This document shows, piece by piece, positions 1-15,900 of a stretch of DNA of 64,000 nt. Source of the DNA: Ciona intestinalis (Eukaryota > Chordata > Ascidiacea > Phlebobranchia > Cionidae); assembly GCF_000224145.3 (NCBI RefSeq), contig NC_020172.2:5597350-5661349 (forward strand). The letters are read 5' to 3'. The notes below the pieces were generated by a model that was not told the origin of the DNA, ran no database searches, and saw only the letters and a list, made by a program, of their open reading frames with translations. The position numbers and the translations under genes were made by a program. Each line of letters opens with the position of its first letter. Position 1 is the stretch's first letter.

Positions 1-1464
1 CCGAAGTGAACTAGGCAACATACGGAGCATTCCATTGAAACGGGGTGGGGAAGAAATATCGGTCACTGAGTTTAATCGTGACGAATACGTGCAAGCCTAC
101 TTGGAGTATAAGATGAATAGATCAGTGTATAGGTGGGTTGTCTACCTTGGATGTGACTTACAAGCTACCACGTGTATACCTTGATGGTTTTTATATATGG
201 CTGACAATTTGGACAACCCATATTGAAGCAATTATGGTTAAGTGTCTTGCCCAAGGACATATGTGTCCAAAATAGTAGCAGTGCCCAGCCTTGTACTCTG
301 TGCCCCAGTGCTAAATTAGTACTTTTTTTTATAACAAACTTCCAGACAATTCCTTGCATTCCACCCACAAGTTGGTATGTGTTTAACTTTGAGTGTCATT
401 TTTTTCCTGTGTAATGACAATTTAGACAACCTATATTAACAAACTCTGTAGTTAAATACATTATATTAAACCTAACACCCCTTCTAGGCAATTCCTTGCA
501 TTCTACCACGGTTTCTACACCGTTTGTTCATCTAATGCATTAACTTTCCTTTGCCCTGAGGAACTTGAAGTGTTAATATGCGGGAATGCTGTGTTTGATT
601 TGAAAGATCTGAAGAAACATACAGCTTACCAGGTTGGTGATTGTTTATGAAAATAACACTGTGGCACTGAGGTTAGGCGTTTGAATTATAACCGAAGGAT
701 ACCGGGTTCAATGCTCGACACTGGTAGCTATATGTGTCCTTGGGCAAGACTAGTAGTGACTTTTCATTTTAACTTACACAATGTACAACTAAACCTGCTT
801 GATACTGATACCAATACTGACAGACATACGTAGCCTTATGCAAGAGACAGTTAATGTCGTCCAGGTTTTATAAAGTTGAGATATATAAGAATCAGTTTAA
901 ACTTTAGTTTCAACAATGTAAAAAACATTTCCTTTTCAAATTATTTTTTCTTAACAAGTTATTTGTATCACAGGGTTACCGTAGCAATGACCCAACCATA
1001 ATTTACTTCTGGGAAGTTTTACTATCGTTGCCACGGGAACTACAGAAAAAGTTTCTCCACTTCTGCACGGGGAGTGACCGGGTACCAGTAGGTGGCATGC
1101 AAGAGCTCAACTTTAAAATTGTTCGGACACCAACTGCACAAAATATGTGAGTTTATAATATTTATGGTTTTTTCACTTGTATGCTTATATATATATTTAT
1201 ATATGCTTTGGTGCAATTTTCCTCAACTACTTTTTGCACATTTTTTGTTAAATTATGTATAGTAGGGTGGGGGGGGGGGGAGATTGGACACCTTTACATT
1301 CTATTTTACCCTACTATATATGCTTATTTTTTAACTTTAACAGGCTCCCAATGGCACACACATGTTTCAATCAACTACTTCTCCCACCTTACGGCAACAA
1401 ACAACATTTAGAAGGAAAATTAATCATAGCTGTGAGTAATGCAGAGGGGTTTGGCCTTGAATGA
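1..1464 (+). CDS. HECTD2: HECT-type E3 ubiquitin ligase, C-terminal part (HECTD2 ortholog), 5' end outside window
   Basis: Four exons join in phase: 1-132, 488-632, 974-1146 and 1344-1464 (stop TGA at 1462-1464). They give the last 189 or so residues of a HECT domain. Visible landmarks are the N-lobe stretch EFNRDEYVQAYLEYKM, the GSDRVPVGGM loop before the C-lobe, and the catalytic stretch AHTCFNQL, whose active-site Cys is the codon at 1363-1365. The protein ends in SNAEGFGLE. HECT enzymes take ubiquitin from an E2 onto this Cys and pass it to substrates. GFYTVCSSNAL and the EGFGLE end match my memory of HECTD2 better than HERC or UBE3A, so the subfamily call is good but rests on recall. The catalytic Cys, GSDR loop and C-terminal tail are all intact. 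A degenerate MITE sits in the last intron. Confidence 0.88.
1258..1318. mobile_element. Short degenerate TATAGTAGGG-type MITE
   Basis: Both ends of the abundant MITE family (TATAGTAGGGTGG... and ...CCCTACTATA) are present only 60 bp apart, with a poly-G run and most of the interior lost. It lies in the last HECTD2 intron, just before the final exon. Confidence 0.7.
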
Positions 1465-1469
1465 GTGGT

Positions 1470-1550
1470 GTGATGTCATAGGAGGAACCTATGATGTCAC
1501 AAGGAGCAGCTATGATGTCATAAGGGGCAGCTGTGATGTCACAGGGGAGT
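1470..1550 (+). repeat. Four-unit ~22 bp tandem repeat carrying TGATGTCA, in HECTD2 3' UTR
   Basis: Directly after the HECTD2 stop, the octamer TGATGTCA recurs about every 22 bp, four times, separated by purine-rich linkers such as AGGAGCAGC. It should be transcribed in the HECTD2 3' UTR. The octamer resembles a CRE/AP-1 half-site and recurs through the whole window. Confidence 0.7.
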
Positions 1551-2157
1551 GTTTAGTTGCCTTGTATGTGTTTATCTTGCATGTGTAGTTTGTAAATTCC
1601 ACCCCATGTTTCACACATTATGTGGTAAAGTACTAATTGTTAAATATGTTGTAATACTTCAGTATTGGTATCTGCTTATACATCAGAACAACTAATTTAC
1701 AATCCATATACTATACGCCTCAAAATTGTTGGTTTCAAACTTACGTAATTGCCTATTGTACAATTAATGTTAATTTCTGGTACTATACTACAGTCGTACT
1801 CTGGTACTATTCATATCTTTGGTGCTTTACCTTTGAACTGTGATTATTTTTGCACCTTTTCTATCCTCGACGCGTTTCTCCCTGAAACTAAAGTGTCCGC
1901 ACGCAGCACTGTATCAGTATTTAGACTGTGTTTGCTGTGTTTGCTTTCAAACCAATTAAAACTCATATTTGTTAAACTATGTTGTTAATATTCAAGTAAA
2001 ATTTTAAAATTGTAACTTCATTGTCATTCCGAAACTGTACTATGATGTCATAATTTGAGATTATTACTAAACAAACAAAGTTACATTCTTTCGTTAAAAA
2101 TGTTTCAAAATTTGTTTTCATGCTCTTTGTAAATTTTGACGTAGTTTTTGTGATTTC

Positions 2158-2163
2158 AATAAA
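2158..2163 (+). terminator. Candidate HECTD2 polyadenylation signal
   Basis: An AATAAA hexamer lies about 700 bp after the HECTD2 stop. The 1465-2757 stretch otherwise shows only AT-rich DNA and the 22 bp repeat. It is the first canonical hexamer I noted after the stop and precedes SEC61G. Confidence 0.4.
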
Positions 2164-2757
2164 ATGGTTACCTTGATTTAGATTAAGAATTTACTACAAA
2201 TGATAGATTTATTGTAAACAGTGAATTATAATAAGTCTGAAATGGATATTTTGACAACTTTTGTACAGGTTATTCCTTTATAATTACAATAATTGCTAAA
2301 ATTTCTCCAGACTTATATAATGTTTGGGGTTATATTTTCTTTAAGTAAATATATCAATATACACTGCTTTGTTTGTGCTAATTATAAATATGCCAATTAT
2401 AAGTATGCCAATTGCCAGAGTAACATGCGTTTACAAAACACCCCCATTTAAAATCAGTGTTGCACAATACAAATACGGATTAAAATAAAACAAATTATTA
2501 CCGCTCTAAATAAAGACAAAATACAAAATCTTACATTATATTATTAATAAACAACTTTAATCGAATGAAATAATTGAATAAAGATCTAAAATTTATTAAA
2601 TTCAGCGTTTAAAATTGCAACTTTTGGGTTTTGGTAAAATTGCGTACACACTGTACACGATTTTTGCTTGAGCATATGTGTTGTTACAAAAACAGAATAC
2701 TTACTCGAAAAATTCGTGATTTCATCAATTCAAGGCTAAAAACGAATTAAAGCAACT

Positions 2758-2964
2758 ATGGACCAAGTAATGGCATGGGTTGAACCCGGGAAACAATTCG
2801 CAAAGGATTCTATTCGGCTTGTAAAAAGATGTACGAAGCCCGACAGAAAGGAGTTCCAAAAGATCGCGGTTGCTACCGCTATTGGATTCGCTATAATGGG
2901 ATTTATCGGTTTCTTCGTCAAACTGATCCATATTCCCATAAACAACATTATCGTCGGTAGTTAA
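2758..2964 (+). CDS. SEC61G: Protein translocation channel subunit Sec61 gamma
   Basis: A single uninterrupted exon codes for 68 residues, the same length as the human protein. Sec61 gamma (SecE family) is the tail-anchored clamp of the ER translocon, with Sec61 alpha and beta. The N-terminal amphipathic part contains [17 protein letters not shown] and KPDRKEF. The C-terminal half is one hydrophobic helix (residues ~37-55) that includes [16 protein letters not shown], a hallmark of the family. The ATG at 2758 is preceded by an AT-rich leader and is the only start that gives the full domain. The gene lies alone between HECTD2 and RIOK2, about 600 bp from each neighbour, with nothing else recognisable in the spacers. 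Confidence 0.96.
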   Translation: MDQVMAWVEPGKQFAKDSIRLVKRCTKPDRKEFQKIAVATAIGFAIMGFIGFFVKLIHIPINNIIVGS

Positions 2965-6856
<3,892 letters not shown>

Positions 6857-6875
6857 TTTTTGTGAATATAAGAGA

Positions 6876-6881
6876 AATAAA
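6876..6881 (+). terminator. Candidate RIOK2 polyadenylation signal
   Basis: An AATAAA hexamer 20 bp downstream of the RIOK2 stop. If used, the 3' UTR would be only about 40 bases, which fits the compact gene spacing here (SMIM7 starts 370 bp further on). Confidence 0.5.
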
Positions 6882-7228
6882 GAAATCATGAAATTGCAAA
6901 GTTTTTCCTGCAAAAAAGGGGGTTTATGCAATTTTTTGTCTAAAAATTGATGCTTGTTATGCGTGGGTGTTTAAAAAGTTTAAAAAATCATTTTATAAAA
7001 AGCGTGTGACCTTTTGGTGCATTTGTATTATATCTTTAATTATTTATCACAGCAATAGAAATTTTATGACTTTTATAAGATATCTATGATAAATCTACAA
7101 TGCTACATAGAGATCAAAATTTTTCTAGTTTTTAAAGGGGACACGTAAACAGAATCTGACAGTTTGTTTGCCCATATATTCATATTTCGACTTAAATTTA
7201 TCGTAAAGGCGGTGAATATTTGGAGGAT

Positions 7229-8016
7229 ATGATTTCAGACTTTTTATTATTCGGGTAAGTACTTTTGGGTGTTAATTTATCGATAGTATTTGGCGAATTT
7301 TAGTAAAACCGTCGTTATTTATATGTTTATAAAAACAGAAGTCGTTTCATAAATTTATCGTTTTCAGGACTCTACTCGTGAATGCGGGAGCCGTTTTAAA
7401 CTTCAGTTTGTAAGTTTATTAATTCTACAATAAGTAAATGTTTTTTGTAAAATAACTTTGATTTGTTTCAACGTATTTACGCCTGTTGTTTTGTTCTTAA
7501 TTTTAACTAGGACTTATGGTTTTAATTTAAAACAGAAAAAAGAAGAAAACTGATCCAAGTTTTGGAAGCGAACAATTAGCACCAACTACAGGTATTTATT
7601 TTACTTATTTGAAACAACTTTTGTGCATATTAACATAATAAATTCGAATTTAAAAATCCTAGTCCCGAAATAAAAGCATCTCTTTCTCCACACGCAGGCG
7701 ACAAAATTCGTGAATTTCTTGGAAACCTTCGTTATTTTCGCTTAGTCATCGCAATGTGGAATATTTTTATGATGTTTTCTATGATAATGTAAGTTTTTTA
7801 AATTCTGTGAAACTTTACTGTATTATTGATTTATGAATTATCTCCAATATAAACATGTTTTTAACTCTAAGCTTGTTTTAGCAACTGTGGTTTTGTTGCT
7901 ATATTATGTCCTTTTTGTTTAAATATTTTTAAATCTTCGCTACCATAATCGAAGAGACAAATAAAAGGTATTATTATTTATTCAAATCTTTTGTTTTCAG
8001 ATTCTTTGGATCTTGA
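7229..8016 (+). CDS. SMIM7: Small integral membrane protein 7
   Basis: Five tiny exons join in phase: 7229-7254, 7368-7409, 7536-7591, 7698-7788 and 8001-8016, giving 76 residues (human 75). The protein begins [20 protein letters not shown], a hydrophobic N-terminal segment. A short basic/polar loop follows ([10 protein letters not shown]), then [16 protein letters not shown] and a second hydrophobic segment [16 protein letters not shown] at the end. These match SMIM7 along the whole length. The function of SMIM7 is poorly known, and two membrane segments can be seen here. None of the exons is long enough to be noticed as an open frame, so the gene is easy to miss. It lies tail-to-tail with SDHAF4. 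Confidence 0.93.
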
Positions 8017-8705
8017 ATCTTTTTGAATGAAAAGATATTTTAACTTGAAAAATATTTATTTTTGTTTGTAAAAGCACAAACTACAAACTGTACAGCGTAG
8101 TTATTCATGCACAATATTTTCTGGTAATGGAATAGTGTTATAGTGTTTCTTAGCATTGCTAAACCATTATTTATCCATTATGTGATTACACAGATATAAC
8201 TTTAGCAAGAATCCTTTTCTAAGCAATGTTTGAAATAGTAAACTTACGAGCAATTATTCTGATATAAAATTGTTGTGGTGCAAATGTATGACACGATTGT
8301 TGAATAAAGTCTTTATTTCTCCAAGTGCAAATATGAGTTTCGGGTTCACATATTAGGGAGGAATAATGAACTTGTACGAGGAACCCAATTCATGTTAAAT
8401 GTTCAGAAAGCATGAAGTCAGATGCCATTGAGTTGCAGAACCAAATACAAAATATTTGAATGCATAACTTGATGCAATTGGAAATAAAGGGTCCCATAAG
8501 AAAGTTTCATACTTCAAAAAATGATAGCTAAATGTGAATGAAGTCATATAGTGTACCATGGGACATTCATGATGTAGCCTCTAAACTGTTTCGCAACGAC
8601 AAACAAATAAGTCAATAACAATAAAAAAGTTCCCAATAAACCTAGAATGATCAATTGAGAATAGATTGTAAAGTCATTTGCATTTGAAAACCAAAGTGTT
8701 TGCAA
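8017..8705. other. Spacer between the converging SMIM7 and SDHAF4 genes
   Basis: The 3' UTRs of two convergent genes must meet here. An AATAAA at 8303-8308 could serve SMIM7. No coding frame or clear repeat is visible. Confidence 0.4.
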
Positions 8706-9605
8706 TTAGAAGTCGGTCACCCTTCCTTTTCGCTCCCAATCTCCATATCTTGTAGGTTCTGGTCCCCTGGGACCATTTATTTCACCAGTTTTAGGATTTA
8801 CATTGTTGGGGAACGCTGGAAAAGAACATATCCTTAAAAGGGTGGTTATGATAAAGTTGTTTAGATATCAGTGTGTCGCAGAGAATTTGGCATTGTGGAT
8901 AGCATGTCAATCTTTAGTCTAGAGGATATAGGTTTAAAGCATCCGCCCGTAGCATAGAGGTTACAGATTCTTAAGCTTAATGATGCTACCATTGTAGATA
9001 GGGTACCTAATAAAACTACAAGTTGCACTGGTTACAGATATTTTGGTTATTTCAACCAGAAACGCTACGCGGCCACGTCCAATAGATGTCAAATGACCAT
9101 ACGAGTTTTACAAACCAACTTTTGGTCCGATACCTCGAATGGCTTTTGAGTTATGGTCAAAAAACCATAACCAATTGCAAACGGTTGCAGATATTTTGGT
9201 TTGCAACCGCCCGCAACCTGTAGTTTTATTAGAGACCATTGTAGATGTTTGTTCTTGGACATAATAATTAACAGCAATTGCTCCAACCTATTGGTCCCTT
9301 ATCAGTTGTCCAGATTTTTAGCCATACTGGAATATAATCGGTACCAAAACATGTAGGGACTTTTCATGCTTACATATTTAACATTGCCACACAATTAGTG
9401 AACTAAACTTACGTTCATATGCATTAGTAGAAGACGTAATCGTAGAATCGTCGTCCAATTTTCCTTTTGGAGTATTCGGTTTCTTCGGTGGTACGGCAGG
9501 AATTTCCTTTTTCGAATAAAACGCAGAAGGAATAATTCTTTGGGCAAAATTTGCCGTAGTTTTTTGCGCGTTTGGACTAATGCTGTACCTAAGCAAACGA
9601 GACAT
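8706..9605 (-). CDS. SDHAF4: Succinate dehydrogenase assembly factor 4
   Basis: Two minus-strand exons, 9605-9413 and 8815-8706, join within a codon to give 100 residues (human 108). The C-terminal hallmark is present: [19 protein letters not shown], ending in DF. The N-terminus [17 protein letters not shown] is basic and hydroxylated, as expected of a mitochondrial presequence. A Lys/Pro-rich linker ([11 protein letters not shown]) leads to the conserved tail. SDHAF4 binds the flavinylated SDHA subunit and promotes its pairing with SDHB in complex II assembly. The frame stays open upstream to 9716, so in-frame Met codons at 9644 and 9716 are alternative starts. The one at 9605 gives the best presequence and length. 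It is head-to-head with TMEM104. Confidence 0.95.
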
Positions 9606-9974
9606 GTCTGTTGTGTTGTCGCTTTTACTCAATGTTAATAACATTTCTTTTATTGCAAGTGAAAATTTCAGATACCCCAAGATAAAAATATATATCACAA
9701 ACGATATTATAGCCAATTAATAAAAACAAAACGTGCGTGTGTTATGTTTGTGATTCGCAATTTTAGTTTAGTTTTTGTTTTGTTGTACTTTAAAATATCT
9801 CGCTCCCGAATAGTTTCCAAAATATTGAAAAGCTTACAGTCGTTACGGTTGAGTAATTTTTACGAGTATTTAAATGACGTGACCAACTTTATTTTTGCAG
9901 TTTGTGCAAAGTTACTTTACAGTGCGGTGGTCTTGATTAAGCAAATATTCAAAAAATATACGTAAAAGCACAGA
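9606..9974. promoter_or_regulatory. Probable bidirectional promoter of SDHAF4 and TMEM104
   Basis: The two start codons face away from each other across 369 bp, so both promoters must lie in or overlap this stretch unless there are undetected upstream exons. No TATA box or clear motif was recognised. It also contains a 73-codon open frame (9744-9965). Confidence 0.45.
9744..9965 (+). CDS. Short hydrophobic open frame just upstream of TMEM104 (uORF or 5' leader)
   Basis: An ATG-started frame of 73 codons, rich in Leu, Ile, Phe and Lys (begins MFVIRNFSLVFVLLY), stops 9 bp before the TMEM104 ATG at 9975. I do not recognise it. It could be a real small membrane protein, an upstream ORF that dampens TMEM104 translation, or chance in AT-rich DNA. 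The duplicated contig to the right begins inside it (11484), so allelic conservation can be checked only over its last ~67 bases, where no difference is seen. Confidence 0.25.
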   Translation: MFVIRNFSLVFVLLYFKISRSRIVSKILKSLQSLRLSNFYEYLNDVTNFIFAVCAKLLYSAVVLIKQIFKKYT

Positions 9975-12900
9975 ATGTATTCTCCAGCGGTAAGTTTTGT
10001 ACTTGTAAATAAACGTCCAGGGTGCTACCATCTAGACCACACTGGACAGTTTATAGACACTCAATAATATAGTTTCTCTTCTAAAAGAGTGAGGTCTTTA
10101 GTGGGGCATACCTGAGACCTGGGATGTAGGTCCATTACCCCAACACCCAGGGTGATACCACGTTTATATAACCAATCAAACCACATTATAAACATACATC
10201 ATATCTATTACAGGTGGGTGTTGTTTACATCTTCAACCTCATAGTTGGAACGGGAGCTCTAACTCTTCCCAAAGCCATGGCATCAGCTGGTTGGCTTGTC
10301 AGTTTAATATTACTTACTCTATTAGGGTTTGTGAGGTTAGTGTGATATTTTATATTACAACTCTAAGAACAAGTGAATAATGAATGGGCACATACCAGTA
10401 TAAAATGTGAAAATACTAAATATGCATTGCATAGCTCTGGAACCACCTGCCACAGTACTGTGGTTGTGTCACTGCTACTATTACGGGGGAATGTGTCCTT
10501 AAAGTGTATGAAACAGAACACCAGTGTTATAACGATTGTCGTTGCCGCATCATGACAGGATAAATAAGATACGTTCATTTAAATTAACATTCTCATTAAC
10601 ATTCTCATAGTCACTGCAATCATTACAACAATCTGACCAATGCTACAGTGCTTAGAGCTCTTGGATTTTACCCAGAGGGTACAAGGTTCAAATCTTGACA
10701 CTGCCACCGTTGTAGGAGTGTTTTGTCTTTGGTAAAGACACTTAGCGGCAATTTTCCAATCTCAGTGGTCACTAAATTAAAAAATTTATTACAAATTATT
10801 CGCATTGTTTCAGTTACATCACAACTACATTTATGGTTGAATCCTTGTCGATCGCCAACGCTTGCATTCGAAGAAATAAAAGAGAAAATTTAAGTGAAGT
10901 AAGGTTTATGTTTATGTGAAACTCATATATTGCTATCAAGCTGATTTAGGTTGATTGTTTTGTTGACACTTTGCAGCAACTCTAAAATAACTTGGTACAA
11001 AACCAAATAATATATATATATATATATATCACTACTTTTGTATCTTTATAACTTTGAGCCTTTATAAGGTTTATGTTTCACTCTTAGTATTGGCTTATAT
11101 AAAGACTTCACATCCAACTAAACTCCTGTGGACATCACATTTTCAACAGGATTCAGTTGCTGCTTCTGACACCGATTCCGACTCCAATCGTTCCATAAAC
11201 CCACCGCCTCCCATTGATCCAACGGAACGTAGCGCACTGCTGGATTCTGCTTCATGTCAGTTGGTTTGGTGGTACAATTATTGTATATACTGGGCTGTAG
11301 TTTGGGAGGATTATAGAAATAGTTAGCATTTTTTTCCGGTGTGCGGCACATTGCTTAATAAGCCTGCCCTAGATGCTGCCACCGATGTAGGCGTCTGAGT
11401 TGTTGGGCAAGACACTTAATGGCAATTCCCTTANNNNNNNNNNNNNNNNNNNNNNNNNNNNNNNNNNNNNNNNNNNNNNNNNNAGTTTGTGCAAAGTTAC
11501 TTTACAGTGCGGTGGTCTTGATTAAGCAAATATTCAAAAAATATACGTAAAAGCACAGAATGTATTCTCCAGCGGTAAGTTTTGTACTTGTAAATAAACG
11601 TCCAGGGTGCTACCATCTAGACCACACTGGACAGTTTATAGACACTCAATAATATAGTTTCTCTTCTAAAAGAGTGAGGTCTTTAGTGGGGCATACCTGA
11701 GACCTGGGATGTAGGTCCATTACCCCAACACCCAGGGTGATACCACGTTTATATAACCAATCAAACCACATTATAAACATACATCATATCTATTACAGGT
11801 GGGTGTTGTTTACATCTTCAACCTCATAGTTGGAACGGGAGCTCTAACTCTTCCCAAAGCCATGGCATCAGCTGGTTGGCTTGTCAGTTTAATATTACTC
11901 ACTCTATTAGGGTTTGTGAGGTTAGTGTGATATTTTATATTACAACTCTAAGAACAAGTGAATAATAAACGGGCACGTACCAGTATAAAATGTGTAAATA
12001 CTAAATATGCATTGCATAGCTCTGGAACCACCTGCCACAGTACTGTGATTGTGTCACTGCTACTATTGGGGGGGTATGTGTCCCTAAAGTGTATGAAACA
12101 GAACACCAGTGTTATAACGATTGTCGTTGCCGCATCATGACAGGATAAATAAGTTACATTCATTTAAATTAACATTGTCATAGTTACATCACAACTACAT
12201 TTATGGTTGAGTCCTTGTCGATCGCCAACGCTTGCATTCGAAGAAATAAAAGAGAAAATTTAAGTGAAGTAAGGTTTATGTTTATGTGAAACTCATATAT
12301 TGCTATCAAGCTAATTTAGGTTGATTGTTTTGTTGACACTTTGCAGCAACTCTAAAATAACTTGGTACAAAACCAATAATATATATATATATATATATCG
12401 CTACTTTTGTATCTTTATAACTTTGAGCCTTTATAAAGTATATGTTTCACTCTTAGTATTGGCTTATATAAAGACTTCACATCCAACTAAACTCCTGTGA
12501 ATATCACATTTTCAACAGGATTCTGTTGCTGCTTCTGACACTGATTCCGACACCAATCGTTCCATAAACCCACCGCCTCCCATTGATCCAACGGAACGTA
12601 GCGCACTGCTGGATTCTGCTTCATGTCAGTTGGTTTGGTGGTACAATTATTGTATATACTGGGCTGTAGTTTGGGAGGATTATAGAAATAGTTAGCATTT
12701 TTTTCCGGTGTGCGGCACATTGCTTAATAAGCCTGCCCTAGATGCTGCCACCGATGTGGGCGTCTGAGTTGTTGGGCAAGACACTTAATGGCAATTCCCT
12801 TATAGGTTGTTTAGGTGATACCTTGTAAGCGGGCATGAGGTGTATGAAACAGAACCCCCGTGTTAAAACAATTGTTGTTGCCCCGTCACACGAGGATAAA

Positions 12901-15900
12901 TAAGTTACATACGTTGTAACTTGTAAGCGAACACGAGGTGTATGAAACAGAACCCCCGTGTTAAAGCAATTGTTGTTGCCCCGTCACACGAGGATAAATA
13001 AGTTACATACGTTGTAACTTGTAAGCGAACACGAGGTGTATGAAACAGAACACCCAAGTTATAACGACTGTCGTTGCCCTGCCACACAAAAATCAATAAG
13101 TTCATTCATCCAACTATATATAGTATTTATCCTCAGCTTCCTACACCAGCAGAAGATCCTCCATAAACAGCAACACAACTTCAATGTTCTCGATCACAAG
13201 AGCTGTGGAGATGGGACAGATGGCTGACATGTTCTTTAATAAAAGTAAGTTTAACTAAAGTTTATATACAGTTAAAAAAAGTTTTTTACTAAATGTTTAT
13301 TTTATAAAAGAAACTGAAAAACATGTTTGAATCTCAATTTATAGTCAGAAAGTATTTATTATACATTTAAAACTTGGATGCTAAACCTATGAAATCAGTG
13401 TTTTATCTCTGTTTCAAAACCTTCAATGTCATTCCAGGTTTCCTTAACATTACACTTATGCCAGGGCAGCCTGGGCCTATATTTAAAATTTGCACCACCT
13501 TATTAATTACGCCTATATTTTGCATTATGTATATTAAGAAGCTAAAACAGATATATTTCTCACGGCCATGTGCAGCTAACATTCTGCTTATGCAACCCCA
13601 GGGGCTTCATTTTATTATTCAAACACTACTTCAATGATAACATTATACAAAAGAAAACTGCAAAACATGATTGAATTTCATTATATAGACAGGGTCATTT
13701 AAAATCATTTGAACTGCAATAAATTATAAATGTAATAAAGTTTTAATCTAATATTACCTTTCCCAACCTACAGTTGAAAGGTTCCTATTCTAACTTTCAT
13801 TTTTATTCTAACTTTCATTTTTACCTTCCACGATTCTCTTCTGCCCATGCGCACATAACATAATACAAGGCCACAGGGGCTACATTTTATCACCAACTTT
13901 AACATTGCTTTCCACCCCCGCAGTTGGAAGGATTCTCTTCTACGTATGCATTATAGTGTATCTCTATGGTGACCTCGCTATATACGCTGCTGCTGTTCCA
14001 AAGTCAATGAGAGATATAGTATGGTGGGTGGCTTCGCGTGTGATTGTTTCTAGTTAATTTGGTGCCATAATGTAGCGGTTAACATGCTAGCCTCCATGGT
14101 GGTTATCGCTATCTTTCTATTTACTTTTGGTCATTAATATTGTCTTCAGTATAGCAGCAACTTTCAGACAAAGAGTTTGTGTGAATATTAACTAACTGTT
14201 TAAGTGTATTTGGTCCAAGCCTAGACTTTTTCAGTCCTGTGCGGATAAGGTGCTTGAAAGTAACGGAAAGATACCGAGTTCGATATTAATAGGCATATTT
14301 GTCCCTGGGAAAGACAACCCAGTGGTCACTGTATGTTTGGGGTAATGGCCCACTCTCCCAGATTCCATGGCATGTCTCACTGTAGGTTCTCACCCATATA
14401 GAATAGAATGTGCGTATATAATGTTGGGGTAATGGGCCAACTCTGGTCCAAATCCCAGATCTCATGGCATGCCTCGCTGTAGGACCTCACCCATATAGAA
14501 TAGAATGTGCATATACAATGTTGGGGTTATGGGCCAACTCTGGCCTAAATCCCAGGCCCCATGACATGCCTTACTGTAGAACCTCACCCATATAGAATAG
14601 AAAATATTTTAAACTACCAAAACTGAATTATCTTAATCTTGTAATGCGCACTGTATCCCCTAGTGGCAACATGTCATGTTCAACGAACGATTCAAACCCG
14701 CCACAAGATGGCGACATATGTTGGGGAACCACCATAACCAGGAACAATGTTTACCAAATATTTCTGGTAGGTAAAAATAAATAGAAATAATATGAATACA
14801 AAAATGTTTTTGGAAAAGTAGAATTTATAAAAATCATATTTTTTAATATTTTTTTGTTTTTTAACATTTAAGTTGTTAAAAAATCAAAAATTTATCGATT
14901 TGTATTAATTTGTTCATCTCTTCGAACACAAGATGAAATTATTTAAAATATTACCTGTTAAGTTTCCTTTTCCTGTCTGGCCACCTGTCTGACCTTGTTG
15001 GTCATTCATTCTTAACACGTGCTTGTGTTGGGGGTGCTCTTAATAAACTTAACCACTACCTTTACATTACCGACTATGACATCATAATACAGGCATTGTT
15101 CACGATTGTTCTCGGACCATTCACCTACTTCAGTGTGCAGAAAACAAAATATTTGCAAATCTTTACAACTGTGTTAAGATGGCTGGGTAAGTATGTATGC
15201 TGCTGCCTTGTGGCTAAAAATTCAGTGTTTAATAATATATATATATTACTTACAAGTTTCTTTTACTTCTTTTTTGATCGACAATATTTAGAATATTTAA
15301 AATTTAAGTTTTATAAATTTGTTGCGCCTCAAACATTCACTGGATGAAAGTGTTGTATGACTCCTATAAGTTTGAGAACCTTCATTCTTGTTGTGTCGTG
15401 CTGTACGTCAACAAGTAGACAAGGATTTGGTTCTTGTGGCAGGGTTTGGTTTTATACAATATGTATACTATAATGAACTGGTGCTACGAAAACGTAACCA
15501 ACAAAAGTGAAGTCCAACCACTAGTAGTAAAAAGATTCTATTTAAAAGAGAGACTGACGATGCCATTTAGGCGAAATATATTTCTCAATTACTACTAGTG
15601 GTTGGACTTGATTTTTGTTGGTTACGTTTTCGTAGCACCAGATCATTACTGCATTTCACTATACAAGAATTGTTCAACTTTATGTACATCAGATCAGGGT
15701 CAGATTCGCGGAATTTATTACAAGTCATGTAAACTATAAGTTTTATAAATTTCTTAAGGGCAGATTCAGTAAATTAAAGTGTTGTGTGACTCTTATGAGT
15801 TTGAGAACCTCCATTTTTCACAATAAATACCAATCTTTAATTAACTTAAACATTTGGTTCCGTTTTTCTTGTCATATCATAGTTTAGGGTGATAAAGAGC

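Noticed and set aside
11560-12624. Tandem paralog of TMEM104
   Set aside because: Duplication ends exactly at an N-gap and then continues as unique sequence; fits contig overlap better.
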